Assembly: GCF_017302315.1 (NCBI RefSeq) | Contig: NZ_JAFLDT010000004.1 | Location: 1 to 64,000 of the forward strand | DNA from: Zoogloea sp. | Lineage (GTDB): Bacteria > Pseudomonadota > Gammaproteobacteria > Burkholderiales > Rhodocyclaceae | Length of the DNA: 64,000 bases | Reading direction: 5' to 3' | Part shown: positions 8,725-17,994 of the stretch, piece by piece | Layout of the letters: each line of letters begins with the position of its first letter | Position numbering within the stretch: position 1 is the stretch's first letter | The notes under the pieces: generated by a model | Seen by the model: the letters and a program-made list of their open reading frames with translations, nothing else | What the model was told of the DNA's origin: nothing | Database searches by the model: none | Made by a program: the position numbers and the translations under genes

Positions 8725-9738
8725 ATGTCGCCGATTCGCGCCACGCTTCGTCCCATCCTTGCCATCCTCGCCGGTTTTACCGTACTGCAGGCGGCGCCGG
8801 CTTCCGCCGACACGACGCTGCTCAATGTGTCCTACGACGTGTCGCGGGAGCTCTACAAGGACATCAACCCGGCCTTTGCCGCGCGCTGGCAGCGTTCGGC
8901 CGGTGAAAAGCTGACTGTCAATCAGTCCCACGGGGGCTCCAGCAAGCAGGTGGGCTCGGTGGTGGCGGGGCTGGAAGCTGATGTGGTGACCATGAACCAG
9001 GCGCCGGACATCGAGATGCTGGCCAGGAGCGGCCTGGTGAGCGCCGACTGGCGCAAGGCCTTCCCCCACGGGGCGGCACCCTACACGAGCACGACGATCT
9101 TCCTGGTGCGCAAGGGCAACCCCAAGGGCATCAAGGACTGGTCCGACCTCATCCGCCCGGGTCTGCAGGTGATCGTGCCCAACCCCAAGACCTCCGGCAA
9201 CGGCCGCTACACCTATCTCGCAGCCTGGGGCTATGCCCTGCAGAAAACCGGCAATGACGCCGGCGCCCGGGATTTCGTCAGCAAGTTGTTCGCCAATGTG
9301 CCGGTGCTGGATGGCGGCGGGCGTGGCGCCACCACCACCTTCACCCAGCGTGACATCGGCGATGTGCTGATCACCTTCGAGAACGAGGCTACCCTGATCG
9401 ATCAGGAAGTGGGCGGTGACAAGTTCGACGTGGTTTACCCGTCCCTGTCCATCGAGGCGGCAGCTCCGGTGGCGGTGGTGGGCAAGGTGGTGGACAAGCG
9501 TGGCACCCGCAAGGCGGCCGAGGCCTACCTCAGCTTCCTGTTCTCGCCGGAAGGGCAGGAGATCATCGCCAGGCACCATTTCCGCCCGCGGGATGCAAGC
9601 GTGCTGAAGAAGTACGCGGGCCGCTTCCCCGCCGTGAAGACCTTCACCGTCGAGGAGAGGCTGGGGGGCTGGGATGCGGTGCAGAAGACGCACTTCTCCG
9701 ACGGCGGCGTGTATGACCAGATCGTGGTGAAACGCTGA
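8725..9738 (+). CDS. sbp: sulfate ABC transporter, periplasmic binding protein
   Basis: Protein of 337 residues with a Sec signal (cleavage after ASA near residue 28). Typical Sbp/CysP landmarks are present: LLNVSYDVSRELYKDINPAF, the NQSHGGSSKQ anion-binding loop and NPKTSGNGRYTYLAAWGYA. It binds sulfate or thiosulfate in the periplasm and hands it to the CysTWA transporter encoded next. AAGGAG precedes the ATG. Its stop overlaps the cysT start by one base. Confidence 0.95.
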   Translation: MSPIRATLRPILAILAGFTVLQAAPASADTTLLNVSYDVSRELYKDINPAFAARWQRSAGEKLTVNQSHGGSSKQVGSVVAGLEADVVTMNQAPDIEMLARSGLVSADWRKAFPHGAAPYTSTTIFLVRKGNPKGIKDWSDLIRPGLQVIVPNPKTSGNGRYTYLAAWGYALQKTGNDAGARDFVSKLFANVPVLDGGGRGATTTFTQRDIGDVLITFENEATLIDQEVGGDKFDVVYPSLSIEAAAPVAVVGKVVDKRGTRKAAEAYLSFLFSPEGQEIIARHHFRPRDASVLKKYAGRFPAVKTFTVEERLGGWDAVQKTHFSDGGVYDQIVVKR

Positions 9739-10574
9739 TGGCGTCGTCCACTTCCTTTCGCGTATTGCCCGGCTTCGGGCTGAGCCTGGGCTACACCCTC
9801 GGCTACCTGTCGCTGATCGTGCTGATTCCGCTGGCCGCGGTGTTCTTCAAGGCCGGCTCCCTCGGCTTCGACCATTTCTGGGCCGCCGCCACCTCGCCGC
9901 GGGTGCTGGCCTCCTACCGCCTGTCCTTCGGCGCATCCCTGATCGCCGCTGGCATCAATGCGGTCTTCGGGCTGATGCTGGCCTGGGTGTTGGTGCGCTA
10001 TTCCTTCCCCGGAAAGCGCCTGGTGGATGCCCTGGTGGACCTGCCCTTCGCGCTGCCCACGGCGGTGGCCGGCATTGCCCTGACCGCCCTGTATGCCAAG
10101 AACGGCTGGATCGGCAGCCTGCTCGAGCCTCTGGGCATCAAGGTCGCCTTCACCCCGCTGGGGGTGCTGGTGGCGTTGGTGTTCATCGGCCTGCCCTTTG
10201 TGGTGCGCACGGTGCAGCCCATCCTCGAAGACCTGGACACGGAATACGAGGAAGCGGCGGTGAGCCTCGGCGCCAACCGCTGGCAGGCTTTCCTCCACGT
10301 GGTCTTTCCGACCCTTTTTCCGGCCTTGCTGACCGGCTTTGCGCTGGCCTTTGCCCGGGCTGTGGGTGAGTACGGTTCGGTGATCTTCATTGCCGGCAAC
10401 ATCCCCATGGTGTCGGAAATCACCCCGCTGATGATCATCACCAAGCTCGAGCAATACGACTACGCCGGTGCCACGGCGGTGGCCGTCGTGATGCTGATCT
10501 TCTCCTTCCTGCTGCTGCTGATCATCAACGGTCTGCAGGCATGGACTGCCAAACGTACCGGGAGGGCTCGCTGA
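9738..10574 (+). CDS. cysT: sulfate ABC transporter permease CysT
   Basis: Inner-membrane permease of 278 residues with six predicted helices and the EAA loop ([20 protein letters not shown]) that docks the ATPase Cys[13 protein letters not shown] near the C-terminus is characteristic of CysT/CysU. It forms the channel with CysW. It begins on the last base of the sbp stop codon and ends on the first base of the cysW start, so the operon is tightly coupled. Confidence 0.95.
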   Translation: MASSTSFRVLPGFGLSLGYTLGYLSLIVLIPLAAVFFKAGSLGFDHFWAAATSPRVLASYRLSFGASLIAAGINAVFGLMLAWVLVRYSFPGKRLVDALVDLPFALPTAVAGIALTALYAKNGWIGSLLEPLGIKVAFTPLGVLVALVFIGLPFVVRTVQPILEDLDTEYEEAAVSLGANRWQAFLHVVFPTLFPALLTGFALAFARAVGEYGSVIFIAGNIPMVSEITPLMIITKLEQYDYAGATAVAVVMLIFSFLLLLIINGLQAWTAKRTGRAR

Positions 10575-11470
10575 TGGCTGGCGCTGCTGCTGTGCTGCAC
10601 GGGTCGGCGGATCACGCCGCCCGCTTTGAATCGAAGGCCGCGACCCGCGAGCCGGGGCTGGTCAAGTGGGGGCTGATCGCCATCTCCCTGAGCTTCTTTG
10701 CCTTCTTCCTGCTGCTGCCCCTGGTGGCGGTGTTCGTCGAGGCCTTCCGCAAGGGCTGGGAAACCTACTTCAACGCACTGGTCGATCCGGACGCGGTCTC
10801 CGCGATCAAGCTGACCCTGCTGGCTGCGGCGATCTCGGTGCCCTTGAACCTGGTCTTCGGCGTGGCGGCAGCCTGGTCGATCACCAAGTTCGATTTCCGC
10901 GGCAAACACTTCCTCATCACCCTGATCGATCTGCCCTTTTCGGTGTCGCCGGTGGTGTCGGGCCTGATCTACGTCCTGGTCTTCGGCGCCCAGGGCTGGT
11001 TCGGGCCATGGTTGTCGGACAACGACGTCAAGGTGATCTTTGCCGTGCCGGGGATCGTGCTGGCCACCGTGTTCGTGACCTTTCCCTTCGTCGCCCGGGA
11101 GCTGATCCCGCTGATGGAAGCCCAGGGCAAGGAAGAGGAAGAGGCGGCCGTGGTGCTGGGTGCCAAGGGCTGGCAGACCTTCTGGCACGTGACCCTGCCC
11201 AACATCAAATGGGGCCTGATGTATGGGGTGATCCTGTGCAACGCCCGCGCCATGGGCGAGTTCGGGGCGGTCAGCGTGGTGTCGGGCCATATCCGTGGCT
11301 ACACCAACACCATGCCCCTGCACGTGGAGATTCTCTACAACGAATATCAGTTCGCCGCAGCCTTTGCCGTGGCTTCCGTGCTGGCGCTGCTGGCCATCGT
11401 GACCCTGGTCATCAAGGTGTGGGTCGAACGCCAGGCCGGCAAGGCCGCAACCGTATCCGAGGACGAATGA
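10574..11470 (+). CDS. cysW: sulfate ABC transporter permease CysW
   Basis: Permease of 298 residues, partner of CysT. The EAA loop reads [20 protein letters not shown], and [15 protein letters not shown] is typical of CysW. The N-terminal 30 residues are polar and longer than usual. I chose the ATG at 10574, which overlaps the cysT stop; a longer frame from 10541 lies inside cysT and is unlikely. The gene ends one base before cysA starts. Confidence 0.94.
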   Translation: MAGAAAVLHGSADHAARFESKAATREPGLVKWGLIAISLSFFAFFLLLPLVAVFVEAFRKGWETYFNALVDPDAVSAIKLTLLAAAISVPLNLVFGVAAAWSITKFDFRGKHFLITLIDLPFSVSPVVSGLIYVLVFGAQGWFGPWLSDNDVKVIFAVPGIVLATVFVTFPFVARELIPLMEAQGKEEEEAAVVLGAKGWQTFWHVTLPNIKWGLMYGVILCNARAMGEFGAVSVVSGHIRGYTNTMPLHVEILYNEYQFAAAFAVASVLALLAIVTLVIKVWVERQAGKAATVSEDE

Positions 11471-11471
11471 G

Positions 11472-12581
11472 ATGAGCATTGAAGTCAAGAACATCCACAA
11501 GCAGTTTGGCAGCTTCACGGCGCTGCAGGACGTCTCCCTGGATTTCCCCACCGGTGAACTGGTGGCCCTGCTGGGGCCGTCGGGCTGCGGCAAGACCACC
11601 TTGCTGCGCATCATCGCCGGCCTGGAGTCGGCCGATTCGGGCCAGGTGCTGCTGGAAGGGCAGGACGCCTCCGACACCCACGTGCGCGAGCGCCAGGTGG
11701 GTTTCGTGTTCCAGCATTACGCATTGTTCCGCCACATGACCGTCTTCGACAACGTGGCCTTTGGCATGCGCATGAAGCCGCGCAGCGTGCGGCCTTCCGA
11801 GAAGGCCATCAAGGCCAAGGTGACGGAGCTGCTCAAGCTCGTGCAGCTCGACTGGGTGGCCGATCGCTTCCCGGCCCAGCTCTCGGGTGGTCAGCGCCAG
11901 CGTATCGCCCTGGCCCGGGCTTTGGCGGTGGAGCCGCGGGTGCTGCTGCTCGACGAGCCCTTCGGCGCTCTTGATGCCAAGGTGCGCAAGGAGCTGCGGC
12001 GCTGGCTGCGGCGCCTCCATGACGAGCTGCATATCACCTCGATCTTCGTCACCCACGACCAGGAAGAAGCCCTGGAAGTGGCCGACCGGGTGGTGCTGAT
12101 GGACCACGGTAAGGTGGAGCAGGTGGGTACGCCGGAAGAGGTCTATCGCCATCCCGCGTCTCCCTTCGTCTACGGCTTCCTCGGGTCCGTGAACCTGTTC
12201 CATGGACGGGTGGATGGCGGCGTCGTGCATGTGGGCGACGATCGTCTGGCCACCGGCAAGGTGGATCTGGCCCATGGTTCCGAAGTTTTCGCCTTCGCCC
12301 GTCCCCACGAGCTCACCATCGTGGTCGACTCCCGGGAAGCGGGTGGGGTGGCGGCACGCATCAGCCGCATCCTGGCCTTTGGTGTCACGGCGCGCATCGA
12401 GCTGGATGGGCTGAATGGCTCCACCGGGCAGCTCTTCGAGGTGGAGATCACCCGGGACGAGGTGCAGCGGCTGGGTCTGGAAGAGGGGCAGACCGTGCGT
12501 CTGGTACCCTCGCGCCTCAGGGTCTTTGAACGTAATGCAGCAGCAAGTGGCGCCAGCCAGGCGCCAAACTGGGTGATCTGA
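11472..12581 (+). CDS. cysA: sulfate/thiosulfate ABC transporter ATPase CysA
   Basis: ATPase of 369 residues with Walker A (GPSGCGKTT), the signature [15 protein letters not shown] and Walker B ([11 protein letters not shown]), followed by the His switch ([13 protein letters not shown]). The C-terminal third is the TOBE-like regulatory domain found in CysA. It powers sulfate import through CysTW. The stop overlaps the cysB start by one base, so transporter and regulator are co-transcribed. Confidence 0.96.
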   Translation: MSIEVKNIHKQFGSFTALQDVSLDFPTGELVALLGPSGCGKTTLLRIIAGLESADSGQVLLEGQDASDTHVRERQVGFVFQHYALFRHMTVFDNVAFGMRMKPRSVRPSEKAIKAKVTELLKLVQLDWVADRFPAQLSGGQRQRIALARALAVEPRVLLLDEPFGALDAKVRKELRRWLRRLHDELHITSIFVTHDQEEALEVADRVVLMDHGKVEQVGTPEEVYRHPASPFVYGFLGSVNLFHGRVDGGVVHVGDDRLATGKVDLAHGSEVFAFARPHELTIVVDSREAGGVAARISRILAFGVTARIELDGLNGSTGQLFEVEITRDEVQRLGLEEGQTVRLVPSRLRVFERNAAASGASQAPNWVI

Positions 12582-13525
12582 TGAATTTCCAGCAACTGCG
12601 CATCATCCACGAGACGGTGCGTCGCAATTTCAACCTGACCGAGGTGGCCAATGCCTTGTTCACTTCCCAGTCAGGGGTATCCAAGCACATCAAGGATCTG
12701 GAGGACGAGCTCGGCCTGGAGCTCTTCATCCGCAAGGGCAAGCGCCTGCTCGGCCTCACCGAGCCGGGCCAGGAGCTGGTGCACATCGTGGACCGCATGC
12801 TCATGGATGCCCGCAACATCAAGAGCATCGCCGAGCAGTTCAGCAACAAGGACCACGGCCAGCTCACCGTGGTGACCACCCACACCCAGGCGCGCTACGC
12901 CTTGCCCCGGGTGGTCACCCAGTTCAAGCAGGCCTTCCCCAAGGTGCATTTGGTGTTGCACCAGGCCAGCCCGACGGAGATCGTGTCCATGCTGCAGGAC
13001 GGGCGGGCCGACATCGGCATCGCCACCGAATCCCTCGCTGGCGTGACCGACTTCGTGTCGTTTCCCTACTACGGCTGGCATCACTCGGTGATCGTGCCGG
13101 CAGGGCATGCTCTGGAGTCGGTCGAGCCGCTGACCCTCGAGGCCGTGGCTGACCATCCTGTGATCACCTACCACGAGGGCTTCACCGGCCGCGCACGCAT
13201 CGATGAGACCTTCGCCAAGGCGGGCCTGACGTCCGACATCGTCATGTCGGCGCTGGATGCGGACGTGATCAAGGCTTACGTGGAGCTGGGATTGGGGGTG
13301 GGCATCGTGGCCTCGATGGCCTATGACCCGAACCGCGACCAGGGCTTGCGCATGCTGGCCAGCAGCCATCTGTTCGAGGAGAACGTGACCCGCATCGCTG
13401 TTCGCAAGGGGCACTTCCTGCGCGGCTTTGCTTACCGTTTCATTGAGCTGTGCTCGGCGGAGCTCTCCGAAACCGTGGTCCGGGCAGCCCTGCGCCCGGA
13501 TGCCGAGGGCGATTCATCCTATTGA
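12581..13525 (+). CDS. cysB: CysB-type LysR transcriptional regulator
   Basis: LysR-family protein of 314 residues. The N-terminal helix-turn-helix ([20 protein letters not shown], then ALFTSQSGVSKHIKDLE) matches CysB/Cbl closely, and the effector domain carries TTHTQARYALP, the CysB sulfate/N-acetylserine pocket motif. CysB activates sulfur-assimilation genes when sulfide is scarce. Placement as the last gene of the operon it presumably controls is common in Betaproteobacteria. Confidence 0.93.
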   Translation: MNFQQLRIIHETVRRNFNLTEVANALFTSQSGVSKHIKDLEDELGLELFIRKGKRLLGLTEPGQELVHIVDRMLMDARNIKSIAEQFSNKDHGQLTVVTTHTQARYALPRVVTQFKQAFPKVHLVLHQASPTEIVSMLQDGRADIGIATESLAGVTDFVSFPYYGWHHSVIVPAGHALESVEPLTLEAVADHPVITYHEGFTGRARIDETFAKAGLTSDIVMSALDADVIKAYVELGLGVGIVASMAYDPNRDQGLRMLASSHLFEENVTRIAVRKGHFLRGFAYRFIELCSAELSETVVRAALRPDAEGDSSY

Positions 13526-13581
13526 GAGGGGGGCGGGATCTGCTTTACTCCCGAGATGCTCTGACGGCCGCTGGAAAAACT

Positions 13582-13667
13582 GTGGGGGCGACTTCAGTCG
13601 CCCATCCGCGCGTTGATCACAGGCATGCCGTTGATTGAAGTCCGCGGGCGACTGAAGTCGCCCCTAC
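13582..13667. repeat. REP doublet (REPIN), copy 1
   Basis: An 86-bp element bounded by GTGG on the left and CTAC on the right, that is, two REP heads in opposite orientation. Each head folds as GGGCGACT-TC-AGTCGCCC or GGGCGACT-GA-AGTCGCCC. The GTRG foot plus hairpin is the signature recognised by RAYT (TnpA-REP) enzymes. It lies between the convergent cysB and 13744-14229 genes. A second copy at 41228-41313 differs at seven positions. No RAYT gene is in the window. Confidence 0.85.
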
Positions 13668-13743
13668 GGGAGATGTCGCATCTGTTTACAGACGATGCGG
13701 CACGCTTCGGCATTCAGGATGAATTCGATCCCACCGCGGCGCC

Positions 13744-14229
13744 TCAGCGGCGCCGCTGGGCGCCGGGGTGCTTGTGCCATGGCGCCGGGCGGCGGCGTTC
13801 GTCCTCGTCCACCTTGGGCTTGGGCATCAGCAGGTTCTTGCCCGGGGCCTTGGCCTGGGCACGCTGGGCCAGTACCGCAGCATCCACCCGGGCGGTGTCC
13901 AGGCTGATCGACGGGTGTTCGGCGCGGCCCGGATGGGCGGACAGCTTCTCCCGTACAAAGAACACGCGCTGGGCGGTGTCGCCGCGCTTGGGCAGGGCCG
14001 ACATGAGCAGTTGCCCCTCGGCGCTCAGGGCCAGGCCGCCGTCCACCTCGCACAGCAGGCCGTGGGCCGACAGGCGCTGGATGCTGTCGATCAGGCGGCC
14101 GGTGGAGGGCACCGGCTCCTGCAGCAGGTCGAAGGCGGCGATGACCTCCACCAGCTCGGCCGGGCGGCGCTTGGTGGCCAGCGTGGCGGCCAGCATGAGG
14201 AGGGCATCTGCATCGTGAGTCGGGTACAT
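13744..14229 (-). CDS. hypothetical protein, small-helical, basic C-terminus
   Basis: Protein of 161 residues with no signal or membrane helix. The first 90 residues look like a small winged-helix-type fold (LLMLAATLATKRRPAELVEV, then RLIDSIQRLSAHGLL and a wing ALSAEGQLLMSAL). The tail is rich in Lys, Arg, Pro and His (ERRRPAPWHKHPGAQRRR) and could bind nucleic acid. I chose the ATG at 14229, which has AGAGG upstream; a longer in-frame extension to 14397 has no such site. A family cannot be named. Confidence 0.6.
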   Translation of the reverse strand: MYPTHDADALLMLAATLATKRRPAELVEVIAAFDLLQEPVPSTGRLIDSIQRLSAHGLLCEVDGGLALSAEGQLLMSALPKRGDTAQRVFFVREKLSAHPGRAEHPSISLDTARVDAAVLAQRAQAKAPGKNLLMPKPKVDEDERRRPAPWHKHPGAQRRR

Positions 14230-14435
14230 CTCTAAACCTCTTGAAGACCGGCAGGACGTTGATCGTCCGTTCGTGGGACCGGCAGTGTAAGGGTTTCTCC
14301 GGCAAATCCCGATTTTTGTAGGGTATTCCGCCGGGCAAAGGGGGCAGATGGGCCTCGCCTGGGGGATAATCCCCGCGCAATCTCCTCTCAGGTGCATTCC
14401 GCGCCCGAATTCAGTCCGCTCTCTGCAGGTATCCC

Positions 14436-14522
14436 ATGCGTTCAGAACACTTCATCACCGGCAAGGATGCCTCCCTTGACGTCGCCGCTTACCCCCTGAT
14501 GCCCGAGGTGCGCGTCGCATGA
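14436..14522 (+). pseudogene. ycaO: 28-codon remnant of a YcaO-type gene
   Basis: This short frame starts with a Met and reads HFITGKDASL near its start, which matches the conserved N-terminus of YcaO proteins (E. coli YcaO starts TFIPGKDAAL). After about 14 residues the similarity stops, and the frame ends at a TGA overlapping the ATG of the RIO kinase as ATGA. A full YcaO protein has about 570-740 residues, so this is most simply the scar of a large internal deletion. It may now serve as a leader peptide that couples translation of the kinase. Confidence 0.5.
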
Positions 14523-15394
14523 GGACACCTGCCCGCATCGAACCCCTGGTGGCCGACGGCCTGGTGGATGGCGTGATCCGCCAGCTCATGAGCGGCAAGG
14601 AGGCCATGGTCTATGTCGTCCAGTGCGGCGACGAGGTGCGCTGCGCCAAAGTGTACAAGGAGGCCAACAAACGCGGCTTCCACACCGCCGTGGACTACAT
14701 CGAGGGGCGCAAGGTCAAGAACAGCCGTCAGGCCCGGGCCATGGCCAAGGGTTCCCGCTACGGCCGCCAGGAGCAGGAGGCCGCCTGGCAGCACGCCGAG
14801 GTGGACGCCCTGCGCCGTCTGGCCGAGGCCGGGGTGCGGGTGCCCACGCCCTACCAGTTTCACGAGGGTGTGCTGCTGATGGAGCTGGTGGCCGACGCCG
14901 ATGGCGAGCCGGCACCACGCCTCAATGACGTGGCGCTGGCGCCCGACGAGGCGCGCCGCTTCCATGCCGACCTGATCCGCCAGGTGGTGCGCATGCTGTG
15001 CGCGGGTATCGTCCATGGGGATCTGTCGGAGTACAACGTGCTCCTGGACGACAACGGCCCGGTGATCATCGACTTGCCCCAGGCCGTGGATGCCGCCGCC
15101 AACCAGAACGCCAGCGCCATGCTGGCACGGGATGTGAACAACCTGGCCACCTACTTCGGCCAGTTTGCTCCAGAGCTGCTCGAAACCCACTACGCGCCGG
15201 AGATCTGGGCCCTGTACGAATCGGGCAAGCTGCATCCGGACAGCGTGCTCACCGGCACCTGGACGCCCGATGACACCCCGGCCGATCTGGACGAGGTGAT
15301 GCAGGTGATCGAGGCGGCAAAGACCGAAGACGCCATCCGTCAGGCCGGACGGGCCGCCGCCGCGGCCGCCGGGGAATGGCAGGCTGAGGAGTAG
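14519..15394 (+). CDS. RIO-type serine/threonine protein kinase (PA4780-like)
   Basis: Protein of 291 residues with the RIO1 kinase fold: a glycine-loop region GKEAMVYVVQ, an invariant Lys in CAKVYKE, the catalytic loop GIVHGDLSEYNVL with its HGD motif, and the metal loop IIDLPQAVD. Bacterial RIO kinases of this type autophosphorylate on Ser and occur in Proteobacteria; their targets are poorly known. The GTG-less ATG start at 14519 overlaps the ycaO remnant by four bases. Length and motifs are normal. Confidence 0.9.
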   Translation: MRTPARIEPLVADGLVDGVIRQLMSGKEAMVYVVQCGDEVRCAKVYKEANKRGFHTAVDYIEGRKVKNSRQARAMAKGSRYGRQEQEAAWQHAEVDALRRLAEAGVRVPTPYQFHEGVLLMELVADADGEPAPRLNDVALAPDEARRFHADLIRQVVRMLCAGIVHGDLSEYNVLLDDNGPVIIDLPQAVDAAANQNASAMLARDVNNLATYFGQFAPELLETHYAPEIWALYESGKLHPDSVLTGTWTPDDTPADLDEVMQVIEAAKTEDAIRQAGRAAAAAAGEWQAEE

Positions 15395-15411
15395 TCCCCC
15401 TCGGTGCCTGC

Positions 15412-16947
15412 TCAGGGGCTGGGTGAGATCCGGTAGATCAGGTTGTCGGACAGGGAGACGACGTAGAGCGCACCGTCGGGCCCCTGTTCGATGCTCGGGG
15501 TGATGCCGAAGCCCTTGCCGATCAGCAGGGTCTCGCTTTCCGTGCCCTCGAACTTCTGCGCACGGAACAGGTTGTCGGCCACCCGGTCGGCCAGGCGCAG
15601 GTCGGCGCTCAGATCCAGGTTCAGCCGGTCGGGCGTGAGGCGGAGGCGATACAGGCTGCCCCCGGTGCCACCGACCTGGGCGAAGGATCGGGCCGATCCG
15701 ATCCACAGGCTGCCGGCGTAGGCGGCGCCCAGGGCCGTGCCATTGACGAAGGCGGTGCCGGAGGGGCCGATCTCATAGCGCCAGCTCAGCTCCGGGTCTT
15801 TGTAGACCGCGCCGGGGAGCATCATCAGGCGCGCCTGGGCCAGGGCGGGTGAATAAGCTGCCCGGGTGGGCGGGTAGCGCACCTGCTGCAGGGTCTGGTT
15901 GAACTGGGTGGTCTCGATGGTCTTCCAGTCCCGTACACGGCTAATCGGGCCGGCGAACTGGATCCAGCCTCCGTTCATGCCCGGTACCACCCGGTTCACT
16001 TCGGAATAGGCGTCGTCCGCGTTTTCCGTCTCCCACAGGTAGCCGGTCTGCGCATCAAAGGCCATGCCGAAGCCGTTGCGGTGGCCGTAGGAATAGATCT
16101 TCTGGATGTTCTGGCCCACTTCGCCGCCGAGGCCTGCACCTGCGGCATAGAAGGGGTTGTCCACGGGGGTGGAGCCGTCGTCATTCACGCGCAGGATGAC
16201 ACCGGCCAGGTGGGCATTGTCGGGGGCCGGGCCGCCGAAGGTGTCGTCCACCTGCGGGGCGGTCAGGAAGGGGCCGTTCGCCAGATTCTGCAGCCAGCCG
16301 CGCCGGCCCTGATCGCCCATGAACACATACAGCTTGCCATCCGGGCCGAAGCGCATCACCCCGCCATTGTGGTTGCCGGCTTCGTTGGCGTTGTTGGTGC
16401 CGGGGTGGCCGGATGTGGCGATGTTGTCGGTTTGGCGGGCACGCAGCCGCATCAGGTTCATGTCGAAGGACAGGGTGCTGCCATCCCAGGTGAAGCGGTC
16501 CACCCGGTTGCCGAGCAGTGGGACATCGGCCACCGCGCTCGAATCGACGCCACTCAAGCTTTCGGTCCAGCGTACATAAACATAGGGCTGGGTTGGAAAG
16601 TTCGGGTGCAGCACCACACTGAGCAGCCCCCGTTCGGAGGCTGAATTGACGGCAAGATCCAGCACTGGCATCGCCTGGACGACGCCGTTGATCACCCGCT
16701 TGATCTGCCCCGAGGACTTCTCGGGCACCAGAAAGTCGTTCCGGCCCAGGAACACGATGCCCATGGGCTGGGTGAGTCCGCTGCTGACCACCGTACTGAC
16801 CTGCAGGGCTGGATCGAGCAGTTGCACAGGAATGCTGTCGGCCTGGGCGCTGCCTGACCACGTCAGCGTGGCCCCGAAGAGGGCCAGGGCGGTGAGCAGG
16901 CCGCTACGGCCGCGACGATACCGGGAGACGGACCGAGTGTGTTTCAT
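15412..16947 (-). CDS. exported PQQ-dependent sugar dehydrogenase family protein
   Basis: Protein of 511 residues with a Sec signal ending SAQA near residue 38, then a six-bladed beta-propeller typical of soluble glucose/sorbosone dehydrogenases (GLTQPMGIVFLG, SERGLLSVVLHPNFP, NHNGGVMRFGPDGKLYVFMG). These periplasmic enzymes oxidise aldose sugars using bound PQQ and calcium. GGAGG lies six bases before the ATG at 16947; an in-frame GTG four codons upstream is less likely. No PQQ synthesis genes are in the window. The neighbouring PEP-CTERM gene suggests a possible role at the cell surface, but this is a guess. Confidence 0.8.
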   Translation of the reverse strand: MKHTRSVSRYRRGRSGLLTALALFGATLTWSGSAQADSIPVQLLDPALQVSTVVSSGLTQPMGIVFLGRNDFLVPEKSSGQIKRVINGVVQAMPVLDLAVNSASERGLLSVVLHPNFPTQPYVYVRWTESLSGVDSSAVADVPLLGNRVDRFTWDGSTLSFDMNLMRLRARQTDNIATSGHPGTNNANEAGNHNGGVMRFGPDGKLYVFMGDQGRRGWLQNLANGPFLTAPQVDDTFGGPAPDNAHLAGVILRVNDDGSTPVDNPFYAAGAGLGGEVGQNIQKIYSYGHRNGFGMAFDAQTGYLWETENADDAYSEVNRVVPGMNGGWIQFAGPISRVRDWKTIETTQFNQTLQQVRYPPTRAAYSPALAQARLMMLPGAVYKDPELSWRYEIGPSGTAFVNGTALGAAYAGSLWIGSARSFAQVGGTGGSLYRLRLTPDRLNLDLSADLRLADRVADNLFRAQKFEGTESETLLIGKGFGITPSIEQGPDGALYVVSLSDNLIYRISPSP

Positions 16948-17024
16948 CGAGACCTCCACTTGAACGACGGGGCGCGTCGGGCAGTGAGCGCGCCGGGGGA
17001 AAGGGCCGGGGAACGCGCCGGAGG

Positions 17025-17753
17025 CTAGCTGCGCCGGGTGACGGCCAGCGCACCCAGGGCACCGACGAGCAGCAGCACGGATGCGGGTTCCGGCACCGGG
17101 TTACCCTGGACCTCAATGCGCACGCTGTCCACGCCCAGCTGGAACACATCGAGGTTGTCGGTCTCTGCAAAGCGCAGGCGCAGGGTTTCGCCGTTGTGGG
17201 CGGCGAGCAGGGCGGTGATGTCCTGAGTGACGGTGGTGTAGCCGGAAACGGGCGTATCCCCGACCTGGGTCTGGTAAAGGGTCATCAGGATGTCGCCGGA
17301 ATCCACGCTGAAGGCATCGGCACCGGCCTTGAGGATGTCGACGCGGGCCTGCTGGTTGATGGCCGTGGTGGCGAAATCCAGGGTGGCAGGGGTGTAGAAA
17401 TCGTTGGCCCGGTTGCCGATGAAGAGCTCGAAGCTGAGGGTCGCGCCGACCGCGCTGGCCACGAAGTCCTGGTACAGCACGTGGGCCCCGGGGCCGCCCA
17501 GTCCGGAATCGCTCATGGCCGCCTGGCTGCCCTCGGGGGGGGCGGCCACGGTGAAGCCGGTGGTCGGGCTGGTGGTGCCGCTCTGCAGGTAGAAGGTGCC
17601 TTCGCTGCCGGTCTGGTCCAGGGTGGTCCAGTTGGCGAAGCCCGACTCGAAGCCGCCGTTCATGATGGCTGGTGCAGCATGGGCTGCGGGCAGGGCGCTC
17701 AGGCCGAGCAGCACCGACAGCAGGGAAGTGACGAGGCGGGGTCTGATCTGCAT
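17025..17753 (-). CDS. PEP-CTERM sorting domain protein
   Basis: Exported protein of 242 residues: Sec signal ending AHA at about residue 26, a beta-sandwich body beginning with NGGFESGFANWTT, and a C-terminal tripartite signal of VPEPAS, a hydrophobic helix (VLLLVGALGALAV) and TRRS. Such proteins are processed by exosortase and attached to or released at the surface of EPS-producing, floc-forming bacteria. Exosortase is not in the window. A sigma-54-type promoter lies 58-74 bases upstream, fitting the known PrsK/PrsR-RpoN control of this class. Confidence 0.92.
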   Translation of the reverse strand: MQIRPRLVTSLLSVLLGLSALPAAHAAPAIMNGGFESGFANWTTLDQTGSEGTFYLQSGTTSPTTGFTVAAPPEGSQAAMSDSGLGGPGAHVLYQDFVASAVGATLSFELFIGNRANDFYTPATLDFATTAINQQARVDILKAGADAFSVDSGDILMTLYQTQVGDTPVSGYTTVTQDITALLAAHNGETLRLRFAETDNLDVFQLGVDSVRIEVQGNPVPEPASVLLLVGALGALAVTRRS

Positions 17754-17810
17754 GGCGGGGCTCCAGGGCAGGTTTCGTCATGGGGACGAAGGTAACGGAT
17801 GTAGTGCAGT

Positions 17811-17826
17811 TGCAAAATTCAAGCCC
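17811..17826 (-). promoter_or_regulatory. sigma-54 (RpoN)-type promoter of the PEP-CTERM gene
   Basis: The minus strand reads GGGCTTGAATTTTGCA. The invariant GG and GC are 12 bases apart start to start, as in TGGCACG-N4-TTGCA, and the -12 half TTGCA is perfect. It implies a leader of about 45 bases to the ATG at 17753. PEP-CTERM genes of Rhodocyclales are known to use RpoN with PrsR. The enhancer site was not identified. Confidence 0.6.
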
Positions 17827-17994
17827 AAGGCCAAGTTTGTCGTGATGTCAATAAAGTCACCTTTGTTTTCAGTGGCTTGGAAGCGATCGGCCATCAAGGG
17901 GGGCATCCAGTTGCGAAATGGATTCCACCATGTGTAAATTTTCCCGACGCGCCCGCAGGGTCAGGCTATCTCCCGGCGGGGCAGCGGGAGGCTG

